64,000 nt of DNA from Ophiura sarsii (GCA_035610835.1 CM069452.1:32767150-32831149), one strand, 5' to 3'; counted from the stretch's first letter, positions 25,352-37,429 are shown. The notes: generated by a model from the sequence alone, not told the origin. Program-made: numbers and translations.

Positions 25352-27130
25352 TATATTAGCACCAAAGAAAATTGAAGTGAGATCAATGCAACTATTTCCA
25401 TCCTAGTATACCGTATACATATTTTCATTGGTCTACTTATTGGTACTTGAACGTACGGTAATGCTAAATATCACTTTGTCGGCTATCGTATAAGTCTTAC
25501 GTACAAGTCACTTATACGTATGAGCTATACGTACTCGTTTTGCAGTGTGGCCTAAGAAGGAGAACAAATCTGTTTAAAATCAACACATGTTGGTCATGGG
25601 ATAATTTAAACACGTACTAAACCACAAGTATCATTGATTTATCATACTTTGCTCAAGATATGAAGTTATACATAATTGCAATGGTTTCTTTTTCCTGCTT
25701 AATAATCAAACGTAATGCTGGTTAATTTCCATGCTCTAACATGGCCTTGAGAAAGCTTCACCCTGTATCATAACCACACAAATGAAAGTCTGGGTCCCTT
25801 TTGCCCGCCTTTTGCCTGTCTATGACAACCAACTAAATATTTGTTTTCCTACTATTTGCCACCCTGTATATATCAAGATGAAGTGGTATGATTCGCATGA
25901 AAATGTTATAAACAGTATTCGATATCAAGTTAGAAAACCAATATCAAAGCCATATTTCAAATTATCAACACTTGTCAATTGAACCATCTGTTTTTATTCA
26001 ATTGATTTATTAATGTGTTTCCTAACTACATTTTATTCTTCTCGCTATAGAAGATATATATATGCCCATACAGTATGGGATGTACCCAACTTTATATGTA
26101 TGCGTGCATGACTGTGTGACTAGGAGTAATTACAGCAAAGAAAGTTATTTGTTTGTTTGTTTGTTTGTTTGTGTTTTGAGATTTTATTGCACCACACATA
26201 CATTGCATACACAAATAGCTGTACAGCAATTGGGTGATTGAAACCTATATAATTGTTTTATATAGTTTTTGAGATTAATAGATTTTATCTATATAACTGA
26301 TTATTGTATTTTCGAAATTCATATTTGCTATTATATTATGTATTGCCCCCAAATGTAGGAAACATAGCCAAATCAAAATTCGTTGATATGTTCTGTAATC
26401 TTTATTACATGTTAACGTCTGCAAGAAAACTTGATCGTGAAAACACTATAAAAGGGAAATATTGAAAAAGTCAAAAATAAAAAATAATCCAATATTTATG
26501 TTATTTTACTTTTTCGAGATGTTTTATCATGATACCCGTTACTTTTAAGCACACATTTATCTGAATCCTTATCTTTAAATTAGAATTAAGGTTGAAAATC
26601 TACCTCAAAAATCCTGCCTGTTTTAAACCTGGGTTAACAGAACTAGATTAATCACTACCGTTAACCAGTACCTGGTAGCTACCGCAGGTATATAGCTTTA
26701 TATGTAGTTCTGGCTGTAATTCAACGACTCATTCGTCAAAATAAATAGATACTGATACGGATAAAAAGGAGGTGATCTCCATCTCAATGTTATGGCCTAC
26801 ATTCGATATTTTAAGTGATTTACAGGTGTAAAGATGTAAAGGTACAAGCTAGATTCACAAGGAAAGTCAGATAAATGTCAACCAAAGAACGAAGCAAAAT
26901 AAGCCTCAGTTAACGGACCACAAAGGAATGTAAGATAAATGGTTACCTGTGATAAAGAACTGTGAGTGCAAATGTTCTCACGGTTATTATCTTAGTTACC
27001 AAGTAAGTTGTATGCAAATTACGGGCGGTATGAACATTTTCACGGTCACGTTCGTGTCTTGTTGACATGTCACATGTGAACTATTGGCCAATTAGAGCAC
27101 GCCACACAAGGGCGATGTTTCCACTCTGGG
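25352..27130. other. Mostly featureless, TTTG microsatellite
   Basis: A short (TTTG)n tract lies at about 26158-26172. The rest shows no supported gene or element. Confidence 0.5.
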
Positions 27131-27204
27131 CAGTGGCGTATCCAGGAGGGGGGGCCCAGCAGGCCACCCCCCTCCCCCCCTCCCCCATTGAAAAAAGTGT
27201 TAAA

Positions 27205-27350
27205 AAAAGGAGGGAGAGGAGAAGGAGGAAGAGGAGAAGAAGGAGGAAGAGGAGAAGAAGGAGGAAGAGGAGAAGAAGGAGGAAGAGGAGAAGAAGGAGG
27301 AAGAGGAGAAGAAGGAGGAAGAGGAGAAGAAGGAGGAAGAGAAGAAGGTA
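27205..27350. repeat. 18-bp purine minisatellite
   Basis: About seven copies of an AGGAGGAAGAGGAGAAGA unit. The strand is all purine. It generates long low-complexity open frames on both strands, which I do not regard as genes. Confidence 0.9.
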
Positions 27351-27419
27351 GGGGAGGAGGAAGGGTAGGGATATATGCGGCGCAAATGGGGGGGGGTGGT
27401 ACGGGGTCACGTCCCCATA

Positions 27420-29030
27420 ATTTTAATGTGAGGGACGTTAAAAACGTTATATACTACTACTAGACCTTATAATGTTAAAAATGCCAATTTTTGCGCGATT
27501 TGCACGTATTAGTTTCAATGTTTCATTATTCAAGCTTAACAAGAGGGCTTCAGGAACGTTTTTTCTGGACCATTTTTGTTTAAAAACTGGTTTTTTTTCT
27601 TGCTCGAATCGCGCTCACTTTTTCAACAGGTTTCAATATTATAATGGGTCTCAAAACACACCAAATATTCTAAATATTATATGGGGACGTTAAAAACATC
27701 ATACTGGACCATTCAAGTGTTAGAAATGTCAATGTTTGCGTACTTCGCGCATTAGTTTCAATGTTTCATTATTCAAGCTTGACAAGATGGCTTCAGGATA
27801 GTTTTCCATGACCAGTTTAGTTAAAAAGTCAAAATTTTTGCGCGCTCCGAGCGAATATTTACTGCAAGTTTTAACATTATATGGATCAGACCCACCAAAT
27901 ATTCTAAATATGTGGGGGACATTAAAAACATCATACTGGACCAAAGTTTTAATGCAAAAACCACACCAAAAATTCTAAATATTAGGTGGGGGACGTTATT
28001 ATCATACTGGACCATTAATGTTAGAAATGCAATTTTTTGCGCGCTCCGCGCGTGTATTAATATTAATATTTCATTATTTAAGCTTAGCAAGGTTGCTTCA
28101 GGACAGTTTTCCATGACCATTTTAGTTAAAACTCGAATTTTGCGCGCTCCGCGCGCATATTTTCTACACGTTTTAACATTATAATGGCCCTCAAACCATA
28201 TCAAATATTTTAAATATTATGTGGGGACATCATATCGGACCATTTAAGTGTTAGAAATGCCATTATAAATTGAAATTAATTTCAATATTTCATTATTTAA
28301 TCTTAACAAGGTGGCCACAGGACAGTTTTCCATGACCAATTTTTGTTCAAAAACTCAAAAAATTGTGCGCTCCGCGCGAATAGGTTTTAACATTATAATG
28401 ACCCTCAAACCCGGGCTCAAACCCCACCAAAAATTCTAAATATTATGTGGGGGACGTTATTATCATACAGGACCATTAGTGTAAAGTTAGAAATGCAATT
28501 TTTTGCGCGCTCCGCGCGCGTTTTAGTTTTAATATTTCATTATTTAAGACTCTAAAATTTCGCTTATCCTTTATGAAAACAATTTGTAATTAACGGCATG
28601 TACTGACTGTAAACGCCTTCATATTCTATCTTACGCAAATTGAAAGAAACATTTTTAGCGTCCGGATTTTTTCAAAAAAAGGAAGGAGTATTTTGTTTTC
28701 TTTTTGTTTTCTTTTTAGAAGGTTATGTGTAAATGCTAATGTACATTATACAAACTGGTACCTTCAATTTGGTATAAACTTGAAGATGATAGTCATAACT
28801 ACCTGCTCAGCACATTAAAGACTCTAAAATTTTGCGCGCTCCGCGCGAATGTTTCTAGAGGTTTTAATATAATAATGGCCCTCAAACCACACCAAATACT
28901 TAAAATACTATGTGGGGGGACGTTAAAAACGTCATACTCTACATTTTTAGTGTTAAAATCACAATTTTGGGCGCGCTTCGCGCGTATTAGGTTCAACGTT
29001 TCAATATTTAAGATCAACAAGATGGCTTCA
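27420..29030. repeat. 230-260-bp satellite inside the hAT element
   Basis: Units are marked by GGGGACGTTAAAAAC-like starts near 27422, 27682, 27913, 27987 (shortened), 28219, 28448 and 28917. Each carries a TTAACAAGATGGCTTCAGG-like block and a GC palindrome-like motif, GCGCGCTCCGCGCG. The motif is the only strongly GC-rich part of otherwise AT-rich units. Confidence 0.8.
28561..28817 (+). mobile_element. Captured 257-bp segment with 15-bp TSD
   Basis: This copy of 24223-24483 is bounded by the exact 15-bp direct repeat AAGACTCTAAAATTT (28546-28560 and 28818-28832). A target duplication of this length is typical of target-primed reverse transcription by LINE machinery. However, the segment has no poly-A tail and no Pol III promoter that I can see. 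Confidence 0.75.
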
Positions 29031-29434
29031 GGTTTTTTTGGCCCCCCCCCCATCCAAACAGTCCTGGATACGCCATTGACTCTGGGTTGGTTGCCGGGCT
29101 TTCAAATCACTTTCTCTTCGGCGGTGAATAAAGGAGTCCGTCATATGGATAATGACGTAATGGGGATTATTGAAGCCGTTATGGCGAATTAGTCCTGTTT
29201 AGAGCAGCACTGGTAGGCTTTTCTCGGTTTGCGCATGCGTGGCCATGGGCCAGTTCATATTATCCGATCATCCGTCTTTTCCGACAGCAGTCAAGATTTC
29301 GATAAGAAAATCAACCGTTTCTGCCTTCTTTCGCCAGACAAACAACATCGTCAATACCGAGGTGCTATTAATACGACAAGGTCCGAGACAGTATTCTCAC
29401 TCAATCAATAAATCGATCAATCAGTCAATCTACT

Positions 29435-29667
29435 GGGGATAGAGCCTTCTCAGTAGTGGCTTCACGTATGTGGAATAATAGATTGCCCGTGTCTGTTAGA
29501 AATGCCACTAGCGCATAATGTGTTTAAGTCCAAACTCATAAAGTATCTGTTTCCTTTGTTTTCCTTTTGTCATTGCATTTCTTTTTGCTGTTGTATTGTT
29601 TATATTTTGCGCTTTGTATCCCTAGGCAAAGGCGCGGTATTAATGTTATTTCTTATCATTATCAATA
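29435..29667 (+). pseudogene. LINE ORF2 C-terminal fragment and 3' tail
   Basis: In one frame from 29435 the sequence reads GDRAFSVVASRMWNN and LPVSVRNATS. After a frameshift it continues with VFKSKLIKYLF (about 29520-29553). This order (AFS-V-A-P/S-R-x-WN, LP, VR, FK-x-LK) is the conserved C-terminus of CR1/L2/jockey-type LINE reverse transcriptase ORFs. An AT-rich 3' region follows, with GCGC-box and TTATTATTATC tail. The tail is split by the MITE at 29668-30329 and resumes at 30330. The fragment is 5'-truncated and frameshifted, so non-functional. Confidence 0.7.
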
Positions 29668-30329
29668 CAGGGCGAGTCAAAAAAAAGTTGTACGGGAATG
29701 AATACTTGTTTAAAAATAGACCAAACAAATTTGACAAACCAATGAGACACGTATTCAAAAAGCAACTTATTCCGCTCATATGACAAAAGAAACCATTGAA
29801 ATTGTCAATTATATCAGGAGCTATGCCTGTTTTATTAAAAGAACCCTTTTTTCTAGCTGTCCACGGAACGCTTAAATTCTCTCCACTCTAAGTGGGCAGC
29901 AAAATGTACACACGGTCATTCATATTCATATAAGATTAAAGCCCGGGAGTTTCAAACACAGGTGCGAATGGTGTGTCTAAAATAAATAATCAGTGACTAC
30001 AATAAGACTTTAACCTTCTCTTTTTGACGGATTCTATGATTTTGCAGTATGAGGAATAAAACAATTACTTCCTGATATGATAATGATGAGTTTTAAACAT
30101 TTTCTTTACTTTGTTCTGTTTTACGTATCGGTGGACAGCTAACAAAATGGGCTCTTTTAGTAAAATAGCTAAATAACTCTGGATAGGAATGATCGATTTC
30201 AGTCGTTCTTTTTTTCAGATAATCAGAAGAATATTCTCGTCAAAATATCGCTTGAGTTTTATGTCAATTTTATTTTCTTTCTCAGGAAAAAATATTCAAA
30301 TCCGTACAACTTCTTTTTGACTCACCCTG
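29668..30329. mobile_element. Tc1/mariner-like MITE, 662 bp
   Basis: The left end is CAGGGCGAGTCAAAAAAAAG and then TTGTACGG. The right end is the complement, with CTTTTTGACTCACCCTG. TA lies on both sides (29666-29667 and 30330-30331). It is inserted in the 3' tail of a LINE. The terminus is close to that of 47291-47958, but the interiors do not obviously match, so these may be two families sharing one transposase. Confidence 0.82.
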
Positions 30330-30349
30330 TATTATTATTATCAATCAAT

Positions 30350-31048
30350 CAATCTCTCAATCAATCCGAAATAAATTATTAGATTTAAGATTAAATGTTA
30401 ATAATTAAAAAATTAAAAATTAAAAAAATACTAAATAGAGTAATAATTAAAAGTAATTTCTTCGATGACCTTACTATTTCGTTCTCATTGTTTTTAACAG
30501 ACATGCTAAAGGAAAAATAAGGTGGAGACCAGAGGAAGAAGATCCCGGCAGCGGCGAGATTCAAAACATGGGCATGATCGGACCAGTGTCACCCTCTACA
30601 GCAGGGCGACACAACAACGTGCTACTAGTACTATCTTTACCACACAGACAGGGGTCGCAAATGGCACCCATTTATTAGAAAGAATGAACTCAGTAACAAC
30701 GAATCAACACCAAAATACACAAATATCTTTCGGTATGTTACGCCCGCCACAAAGAATATTTAATATCCCACGAGATTTGACCACAGCCAGATTCAAAGGA
30801 AGTCGCATTTTGTTGCATTTTTTTTCTTTCACCAGAAACTTGCCAATTGAGTGGCAACTATCCTAGATATACGCAGCAGGTTAGCTGCCGTATAGCTGAC
30901 AGATTAAATATGGGCAGTAATCGATGATCTAGGGCTATGACAGTGCACGGCAATCACAGGTTGCATTCGTTCAAAGAGCAGTGTCATTGACTGAAGTAAC
31001 CACCAAAAAGGCAAGGTAAAGTAGGTACGACTGTGCAACGCATGTAAG
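30350..31048. other. No feature recognised
   Basis: A 114-codon frame at 30522-30866 has no recognisable domain (see rejected items). Otherwise nothing is supported. Confidence 0.4.
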
Positions 31049-31211
31049 AGCCCAATACGTAACAGTAGCTCAATACGTAACAGTAAAAATACTTAGAAAA
31101 TTTACAAGAAGAAAAAAAACTTTTTTTTTTCTTCTTTTTTTTACACCCCCTCCCTCTTATACTTAAGTATTTTTACTGTTACGTATTGGGCTACTGTTAC
31201 GTATTGGGCTT
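31049..31211. repeat. Hairpin with internally duplicated arms
   Basis: The left arm 31049-31095 and the right arm 31164-31211 are reverse complements with about one mismatch. Each arm contains two copies of an 18-bp unit, CCCAATACGTAACAGTAG (or its complement). The loop also folds, because AAGAAGAAAAAAAA is followed by TTTTTTTTTTCTTCTT. Confidence 0.85.
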
Positions 31212-31523
31212 CTACAAACGCATGGTAGGTAGGAATGCCACAGTCGGGTTTACAAAGTAAGTCACAGTTACATGTACATACAGTTAAGCCCACAATTATT
31301 CATACCCTTAATATGATATGAGTTGTTTGTATTGTTCTCATATCTATACCAGCTGGAGTGGAGGCACTTTCGCTTTACACATTTGCAAGTACAAATCAAT
31401 ATATTTGGGCTTAACATTTTTTGCATAACAATAGAATTGAACAAGAATTGTGTTTTTATTCCTGTCCAGTTATTCATACCCCATACCAAGTCTCAGGATT
31501 GAGGCCATTTTTTTGGATAATAC

Positions 31524-32336
31524 TTATAATAATTATTTTTAAAAATGTTGTGAGTGCTGTTATTATTGAAAAATGACATAAATGTATATAAAAGTATACA
31601 TTTTTAGAAAGGAAATGGAGGGGATAAGTCAAAAAAATTCGCACGGTCAAAAAATTTCGCACGGACACACAATTTCGCAGTCCAAAAAGCACTGTAGTCA
31701 ACAAATATTGGCCAATACTCAGAGTTTTAAGCAGTTTTTCCAAAAAAAATTGTAATTTATTTTTCAAAACAAGGCGAAAATGGTCATTTTTAAATGGTTA
31801 CCCCGCATGTAAGCACTATAGCCAAAGAGAGGGGCGGGGGCACAAAGGGGGGCGGGGGCACAAACATTTCTGTCGGGGGGGGGGGGGCAACTGCCCCCTG
31901 CCACCCCCCTGAGCTACGCCACTGGAGAGTCCAAATTTGGCATCAATTTGGATCAAAAATATTGATTTTTTGACTAAATCACAAACAAAAAAACCCACCT
32001 TTTTTGACCCAATTTTTTTGAATAAAGCTAGCAAGAATAATTTTGAGTAAATAATGCCCAAATCGCTTGATGATGATGTAAAGACACTTTCTTTACATCA
32101 TCATCAAGCGATTTGGGCATTTTTTACTCAAAATTATTTTTGTTACAAATTATTATTTTTAGCTTTGTTCTCAGAAAATCAACATTTTTGATCAATTTAA
32201 CGCCAAATTTGGATTCTCTGATCTATTTCCTTTCCAAAAATGTATACTTTTATATGCATTTGATTAATAATTCAATAATAACCGCACTCACAAAATTCAA
32301 AAAATCAAATCAAGAACTTCCTTGAGTCCCCCTTAA
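31524..32336. mobile_element. Interrupted palindromic TTAA element
   Basis: It belongs to the family of 55031-55734. The right end is CTTCCTTGAGTCCCCC followed by TTAA (32333-32336). The centre, about 32040-32150, is a near-perfect hairpin (GCCCAAATCGCTTGATGATG / CATCATCAAGCGATTTGGGC). The left arm is interrupted at 31620-31924 and its outer end is truncated or eroded. Confidence 0.7.
31620..31924 (-). mobile_element. Nested insertion with hAT-like terminus
   Basis: It splits the arm between AAAGGAAATGG and GAGAGTCC, which are contiguous in sister copies. Its right edge reads CCCCTGAGCTACGCCACTG, the reverse complement of a CAGTGGCGTAGC-type hAT terminus. Next to it lies a GC-rich segment with C and G runs. 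The left terminus and target duplication were not identified. Confidence 0.5.
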
Positions 32337-32456
32337 CGGACCACAACATTCAGGATAATAATTGCAAGTGGGACATTGCTAAGTCTAGGGAGAAAATCAA
32401 ATGATGTTTACAAGAATGTCCGTGGATAAAGCGATATAAACAGAGACGATGAGTCT

Positions 32457-33150
32457 TATGATAAATAATAATAATAATCATTTAATAATAATAATAATAA
32501 TCATTTATAAAGCGCATTAAACAAGTGGTATCTATGCGCTGTACAAACTATCAAACTACTAAAGACCAATTTTAAAACTATGTAAAACATAAACAATTTA
32601 AGACAGCTAAAAGATTAAAACCCAACTGCCAGCAGGTGGCTAGAAGACGCAAGAGTAATGCAACTGCAAGTAAACGAGCAGATGCAACATAATACACTAA
32701 AATTACAATATATAATTACGATGATATGAGTATAAAACAATAAAATACATTAATAGCAGAGCGTCAATATACAAGTATTAAAACACAAATAGATATTTGT
32801 AAAAAACACAACTGAAGCATATAGTACATGGTTGACTAAAAATCAGATGCCATAGGCAGTTTTAAAAAGATGAGTCTTAAGGCCTGATTTGAATTTAGTC
32901 AATGTTGGTAATGTCCTGATGTTATCCGGGAGTGCATTCCATAGCTTGGGTGCAATAACAGAAAAACCCCTCCCATATGTTGCGGTCTTGCTGGGTAAAG
33001 AGTTGCGAACAGAGACATGGTGCCTACTATCTATCTCACGTCTTAGACCTTCTCATAAGCAAAAAGAAGTTTCCAAGTTCAAATCACAGGATATTAAAAA
33101 ACTTCTCCGAGGAGGTATTGATATAATAAAACTGTATACCCTACAGTGAT
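32457..33150 (-). repeat. Dispersed repeat with ATA-rich tail
   Basis: An (ATA/ATC)n tract at 32460-32502 precedes TTATAAAGCGCATTAAAC. On the minus strand this looks like a 3' end, GCGCTTTATAA, plus a short-period tail, as in many LINE 3' ends. The body to about 33150 has no identifiable domain. The class is uncertain. Confidence 0.35.
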
Positions 33151-33546
33151 AACACCTATTTATACTGTACGTTACAATTTTTAGCGAGTGAAATATAACT
33201 CTAATGTACATTACACACAATATTCTCAATCTAATGGTTTCTTACTCGAGGGATGCATTACGGTCTTATTACATTAAAATGTTATTGATAGTTTGTGATA
33301 TGTGATATACCATCTTAATAGGAAATAGAGAAATAGATTCTATGTGGCTTAAGATTTCCTATATAGGGGTTGAACCTTCTGAGACCTTTTACTAGTATTC
33401 CACAGCCTTTCGAGTCGATATAAATGCGACAAAACAAATATCAACTCTATCTCAATTAAAGACGATTTAAGGTCCATTACTTATGGCAAGTCAATTTCTC
33501 TTTTGGAGAATACAAATGTAACCATCAATATCAATACCCATTTGTA

Positions 33547-33777
33547 TTAACACTTTCCACGCGGCTATTGGTTTACCATTTACATGTACACAACAGATTT
33601 TTCAAAAACCTTTCCCAACTTTCAAAATCCTCAGAAATTACTAAACAAATACTAAACATGTTTGTACTTATTTGCATTTCTCAACGTGATTTCAAATATG
33701 GTAATTACCATATTTTGAATTTTGACATTTTTGAAAGATTTGGTGAATTTTGAAATGTCGTCTGCAGAAAGTGTTAA
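33547..33777. mobile_element. TTAA-bounded MITE, family 'CACTTTCC', copy 3
   Basis: TTAA at 33547-33550 is followed by CACTTTCCACGCGGCTA. The right end is AAAGTG and TTAA at 33774-33777. About 14 bp of the right inverted repeat (GCCGCCTGCCGCGTGG in the better copy) is missing here. Confidence 0.75.
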
Positions 33778-34571
33778 GGTATTGAATAAATGGGTACCAT
33801 GAGGCTATGCGCAGGAGGGTCGAGGGTCAGGGGTGAGTGACGTAATAGATAACTTCCATCGCTATAACTCAATGGGGTAGATAAGTTGGCTCATCACTTG
33901 AAGGTGAAGGTGAATATTGAAATTATTTTAGTTTTGATTGATGGAAAGGATTGAATATTGCCTTTTGTTATGTATTCAAGATGGTCATACAGTTGTTATA
34001 TGAATGGTCAAAATGCTTGGATGCTTGGAAAATATCACAGTATAATGTATTATGGCTGATTTGTCGCACCTGTATCATTAGTTCTCTCCGAACAGGGCGG
34101 TAGTAATCCAAGTGTACCCGCCCGACATTGACATTCGCACGCGTAACGCATATGATTCACAACCCGCCTGTTGCGTTCATTCGCTCATGGGCTCTGTGTA
34201 GTCATTCGCTTCGTTAGGAGGCTCAATAATTTGGAGCTAATTAATAGTTAAAAGATTATGATTGGGTACAGAAATCATAAGGTTCAACACAAACAAGTAA
34301 ACAAACAATAACAATGTAAATAAAGTTGCTTTGTAAGATGTATAAATACATTTGCTTTATACGGTTTACATATAATATTTCTCTCTATTGTAATTTCTTT
34401 TCGATAACCACTATTTTTGCTGCATTTTTGTTTCAATTAACATATTTCATCATATTATCTTGACTTCACACTCCACTTGACTTTAATAAATGAACCTGCA
34501 TTTAGATTTATTCATTGAGCCATTCATTAATTTTAGCCATCTTTGAAGTATTCTTTATCTTAGCTCATAAA
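33778..34571. other. No feature recognised
   Basis: No supported gene, RNA or element. Confidence 0.5.
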
Positions 34572-34603
34572 TCTTCATACTCCTAAATGTAATCCATTGT
34601 CAT

Positions 34604-35270
34604 CAGTCAGCTGTAGAACGGGGCCCCGTTTCAGTTGAGGGCGCTCTAAAACGACGGGTGTACGTAACCAATGTAACGCACACCCGTCAATTTGCGCAGT
34701 GATTGAATTTTCGCCTTTTACCCCCAATTATCTGCATAAAAAGTAATTATCCGTCGAGTTGAGGGCAGCATAAGGTACCAGAACTCCTTGCGACATCCAG
34801 TTCGATGAATTAATTTACCATTTGACACCAACATCACACGACACAAGCTAAAAGTATGTCTTTTTTGACCGGTTTGCTGCGATCAGACCACCATTTTCTT
34901 GACGAGATTACACCATTTTATAGAATTTTTAGGATAAGTGTGATAATTTTTACATTAAATATAAGCCCTGTAGTAATCTGAAGTGATGTCTTCGTAACGG
35001 TTATCTCTGTGATAAGAGAGTTATTTCGTTGTTTAAAATCGGCAAAATCGGCTTTTTATTAATTTGGAAAATTACTGTGACGTGAGGCCGTTCCCTTGGA
35101 AACGCTGTCCCGTTCTCAAGCCCGCCCTCTATTGAAAAGTGTTTTTTGTTCGTATTCCGGCGGGCGACGGACTTCAGTCACATGATGAATCGCCGTGTAA
35201 AAAATGACGGCAGTGCGTCACTAAATAGAGCGCCCTCAATTGAAACGGGGCCCCGTTCTACAGCTGACTG
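34604..35270. mobile_element. 667-bp inverted-repeat element, 5-bp TSD
   Basis: It has long terminal inverted repeats of over 40 bp, with outer end CAGTCAGCTGTAGAACGGGG and inner part GAGGGCGCTCTA. An exact GTCAT repeat flanks it (34599-34603 and 35271-35275). Units 2 and 3 show the empty site, TTGTCATAAGAG, with one GTCAT. The interior is GC-richer than its surroundings and non-coding. A 5-bp duplication with a CAG start does not clearly fit the usual superfamilies, so I leave it unclassified. Confidence 0.85.
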
Positions 35271-36188
35271 GTCATAAGAGATATATTTATAGAGCATGGG
35301 CAAGTGTAATGGATGTGCGAGGATGTGCGTGGTTTCGTTGTTATCCGTTAAGTTGAAGATAAAGCTGCCTTCCAATAGTAAAAAGGTACAATCATGCACT
35401 TGACTTCTGCTGACATATTCTTTAGTGTTGAGAGTGTGTATTAAAAAAGGACCATCAACTTCGCGATACCCTCAACATAAAAATGACTCTATACTGAGAA
35501 GTCATTTTGATTAAAAGATAGCAGACAAGTACAACAGCCTCCTATGAGTGATGAAGACAATCTTGAGTGGTATTTTTAATTTTTAGTAGCAATTAATTTC
35601 GGCGGCGTTGTTACTGAATGTTTTTTGATCAAGTTAAATCATGAGCCTTTTATAATTGTCATGCAGCGCTCTCGTATGGTATAACCTCGTCTGCAAGTAC
35701 AATAATTGTGTGTGCATTTTGCTAGTAGCTTTTATATAAGATTAATACAGTAGAAAATCCTCTTGCATGTTTAATCTAGAGTTAGAACGTGGTAACGCCA
35801 TGAATATGATGAATATTTTCGTAATACCGAACACATATAATTTAGAGACACGTAGATTAGTTTATTCAAGACACAGTACGGCGAGGTACTACCGGGGATA
35901 TTTAAAGGTCAGCCAAAATAGTAATTCAAGTTTGTTCTATTCGATGGAGGATATTGTAAAAAACACCAAAATACAAAAAGAATTGCCCTTTAATATTGCA
36001 CCGGAAACAAAATATAGAGTTTCTAAGCATGCATAATTTGTCGGCAGTGTAAGCATCCACTCATGACTTTTGTTTGTGCAAACCTATCAACCGAGACCCG
36101 GACCGATACCGAGTTGGGAGTAACACCTGTTACGTAGTAACGCGTCATCCGTATACAGTTCATCTTACACTAAAAAGAAACACTGGCA

Positions 36189-36660
36189 ATTATGAGAGCA
36201 TGTGTGGTCCAGTTGAACAGCGCAGGATTCATAATCATGAGGTTGTGAGTTCTAGCCCCGCCGTGGCCAACATGTTTGTATCCTTGGGCAAGGAACTTAG
36301 TCTCAATTGCCTCGTCGACCCAAGCGAGATTGGGAAGCTGTTAGGGGATATTACAATCTAAGTGCTGATACATTTTGCGCCGTGTCGGCAGCCAGGTAAA
36401 TGAAGCGAAGTGATTGTGACGATTTCCTAATGACAGTAAAAAATCCGTGGTTCGGAAGCCAGTAGAAATGGAGGTCCCGTGCATCGGAAGAGCAATACCC
36501 GAGCACGTTAAAAGGTTACAGACTCTTTCGTAAAGAGTAGGGGATCACCCCGGTCTGTCTCTGTTATCTAACGGACCACAATGGAAATAAGCTAAAAGAG
36601 GTTTATTGGGTTATCCAGGGTCGTAGGACCCAAATGTAATCAAATCAAATCAAATGATTA
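36189..36660 (+). mobile_element. tRNA-derived SINE
   Basis: The head has a Pol III-like A box (TGTGGTCCAGTTGAACAGCG). A tRNA-like arm follows, then a B-box-like GAGTTCTAGCCCC at appropriate spacing. Next comes the block TCCTTGGGCAAGGAACTTAG, which is common in animal tRNA-SINEs. The 3' end is a simple AATCAAATCAAATCAAATG tail. The overlapping 95-codon frame is an accident of the SINE. It lies in the 1.2-kb segment private to array unit 1. Confidence 0.65.
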
Positions 36661-37429
36661 ATTTTTGGTAAATGTTTTTCCCTGGAAAATATTTAAAGAA
36701 ATTCTGTTTGCATTATATTCTTCTAAACATACCCCATCGAATAAAATATACTCGAATCACCATTTTGGTTCACCTTTAAAGTAGACAAATATAATATATA
36801 AAATGTATATTATCAACATTATTTGAGTGTCATATTTTGTTCTGCACATGATCAGGATGATTAATTTCATGGTGTTGTACTGAGATTTAAAAGAGATTAA
36901 AAATTATCTTAGTGATGACATTTAATTCTGATTTTTTTTTAAAAATCCTACACAGTTAAATTATGCAAAAGCAAATAGTAAATAAGACAATACATGTATT
37001 TAATATTATAATAGATATATATTATGGAATGTGTTAATCACTTTTGGCTACCGGCGAAATGAAACAATCACATGTTTAATAAATAAAATAACCATGCTAA
37101 GTAACACGCACTTGAACAGGAGTTCTATAGCATACACCTTGAAACAATAACACAAGAAACACGATTTGTAAAAAAATAGCCCGTGGGGTATTAATGTAGC
37201 ATCTGCTATTTTGCCATAATAAATGTTGAGGATATGTTTTTGAATATTCAATAAATCAGCGAATTTTGGAATATGACCTGAAATCCGGATCAATTCCATA
37301 TTACCCTTTCATTGTTGACGGAGAATATTTTCTGATATTTTTGATAGTTAAATGAGTATTAACATGGTATTAATAGTACACCTAAAAGAAACTGGTAGAT
37401 CTTTCGGATCTTTTTGTGCATCGAGTAAT

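Larger units (their letters stand above)
27131..29078. mobile_element. Non-autonomous hAT element, 1.95 kb
   Basis: The left terminus CAGTGGCGTATCCAGGA and the right terminus TCCTGGATACGCCATTG are inverted repeats (16 of 17 bases). They are flanked by an exact 8-bp direct repeat, ACTCTGGG (27123-27130 and 29079-29086). Both features are diagnostic of hAT transposons. There is no transposase. The interior consists of a purine minisatellite (27205-27350), then about six 230-260-bp tandem units. A captured foreign segment (28561-28817) interrupts the array. Confidence 0.88.

Noticed and set aside
27067..27410. Open frames of about 90-110 codons on both strands
   Set aside because: They are translations of the AGGAGGAAGAGGAGAAGA minisatellite and the hAT terminus, not genes.
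30522..30866. 114-codon open frame rich in R, Q and T
   Set aside because: No recognisable domain, and a length reachable by chance in 64 kb. A TTTTTAACAG just upstream could be a splice acceptor, but nothing else supports an exon.
36074..36361. 95-codon frame
   Set aside because: It runs through a tRNA-derived SINE, whose sequence explains it.
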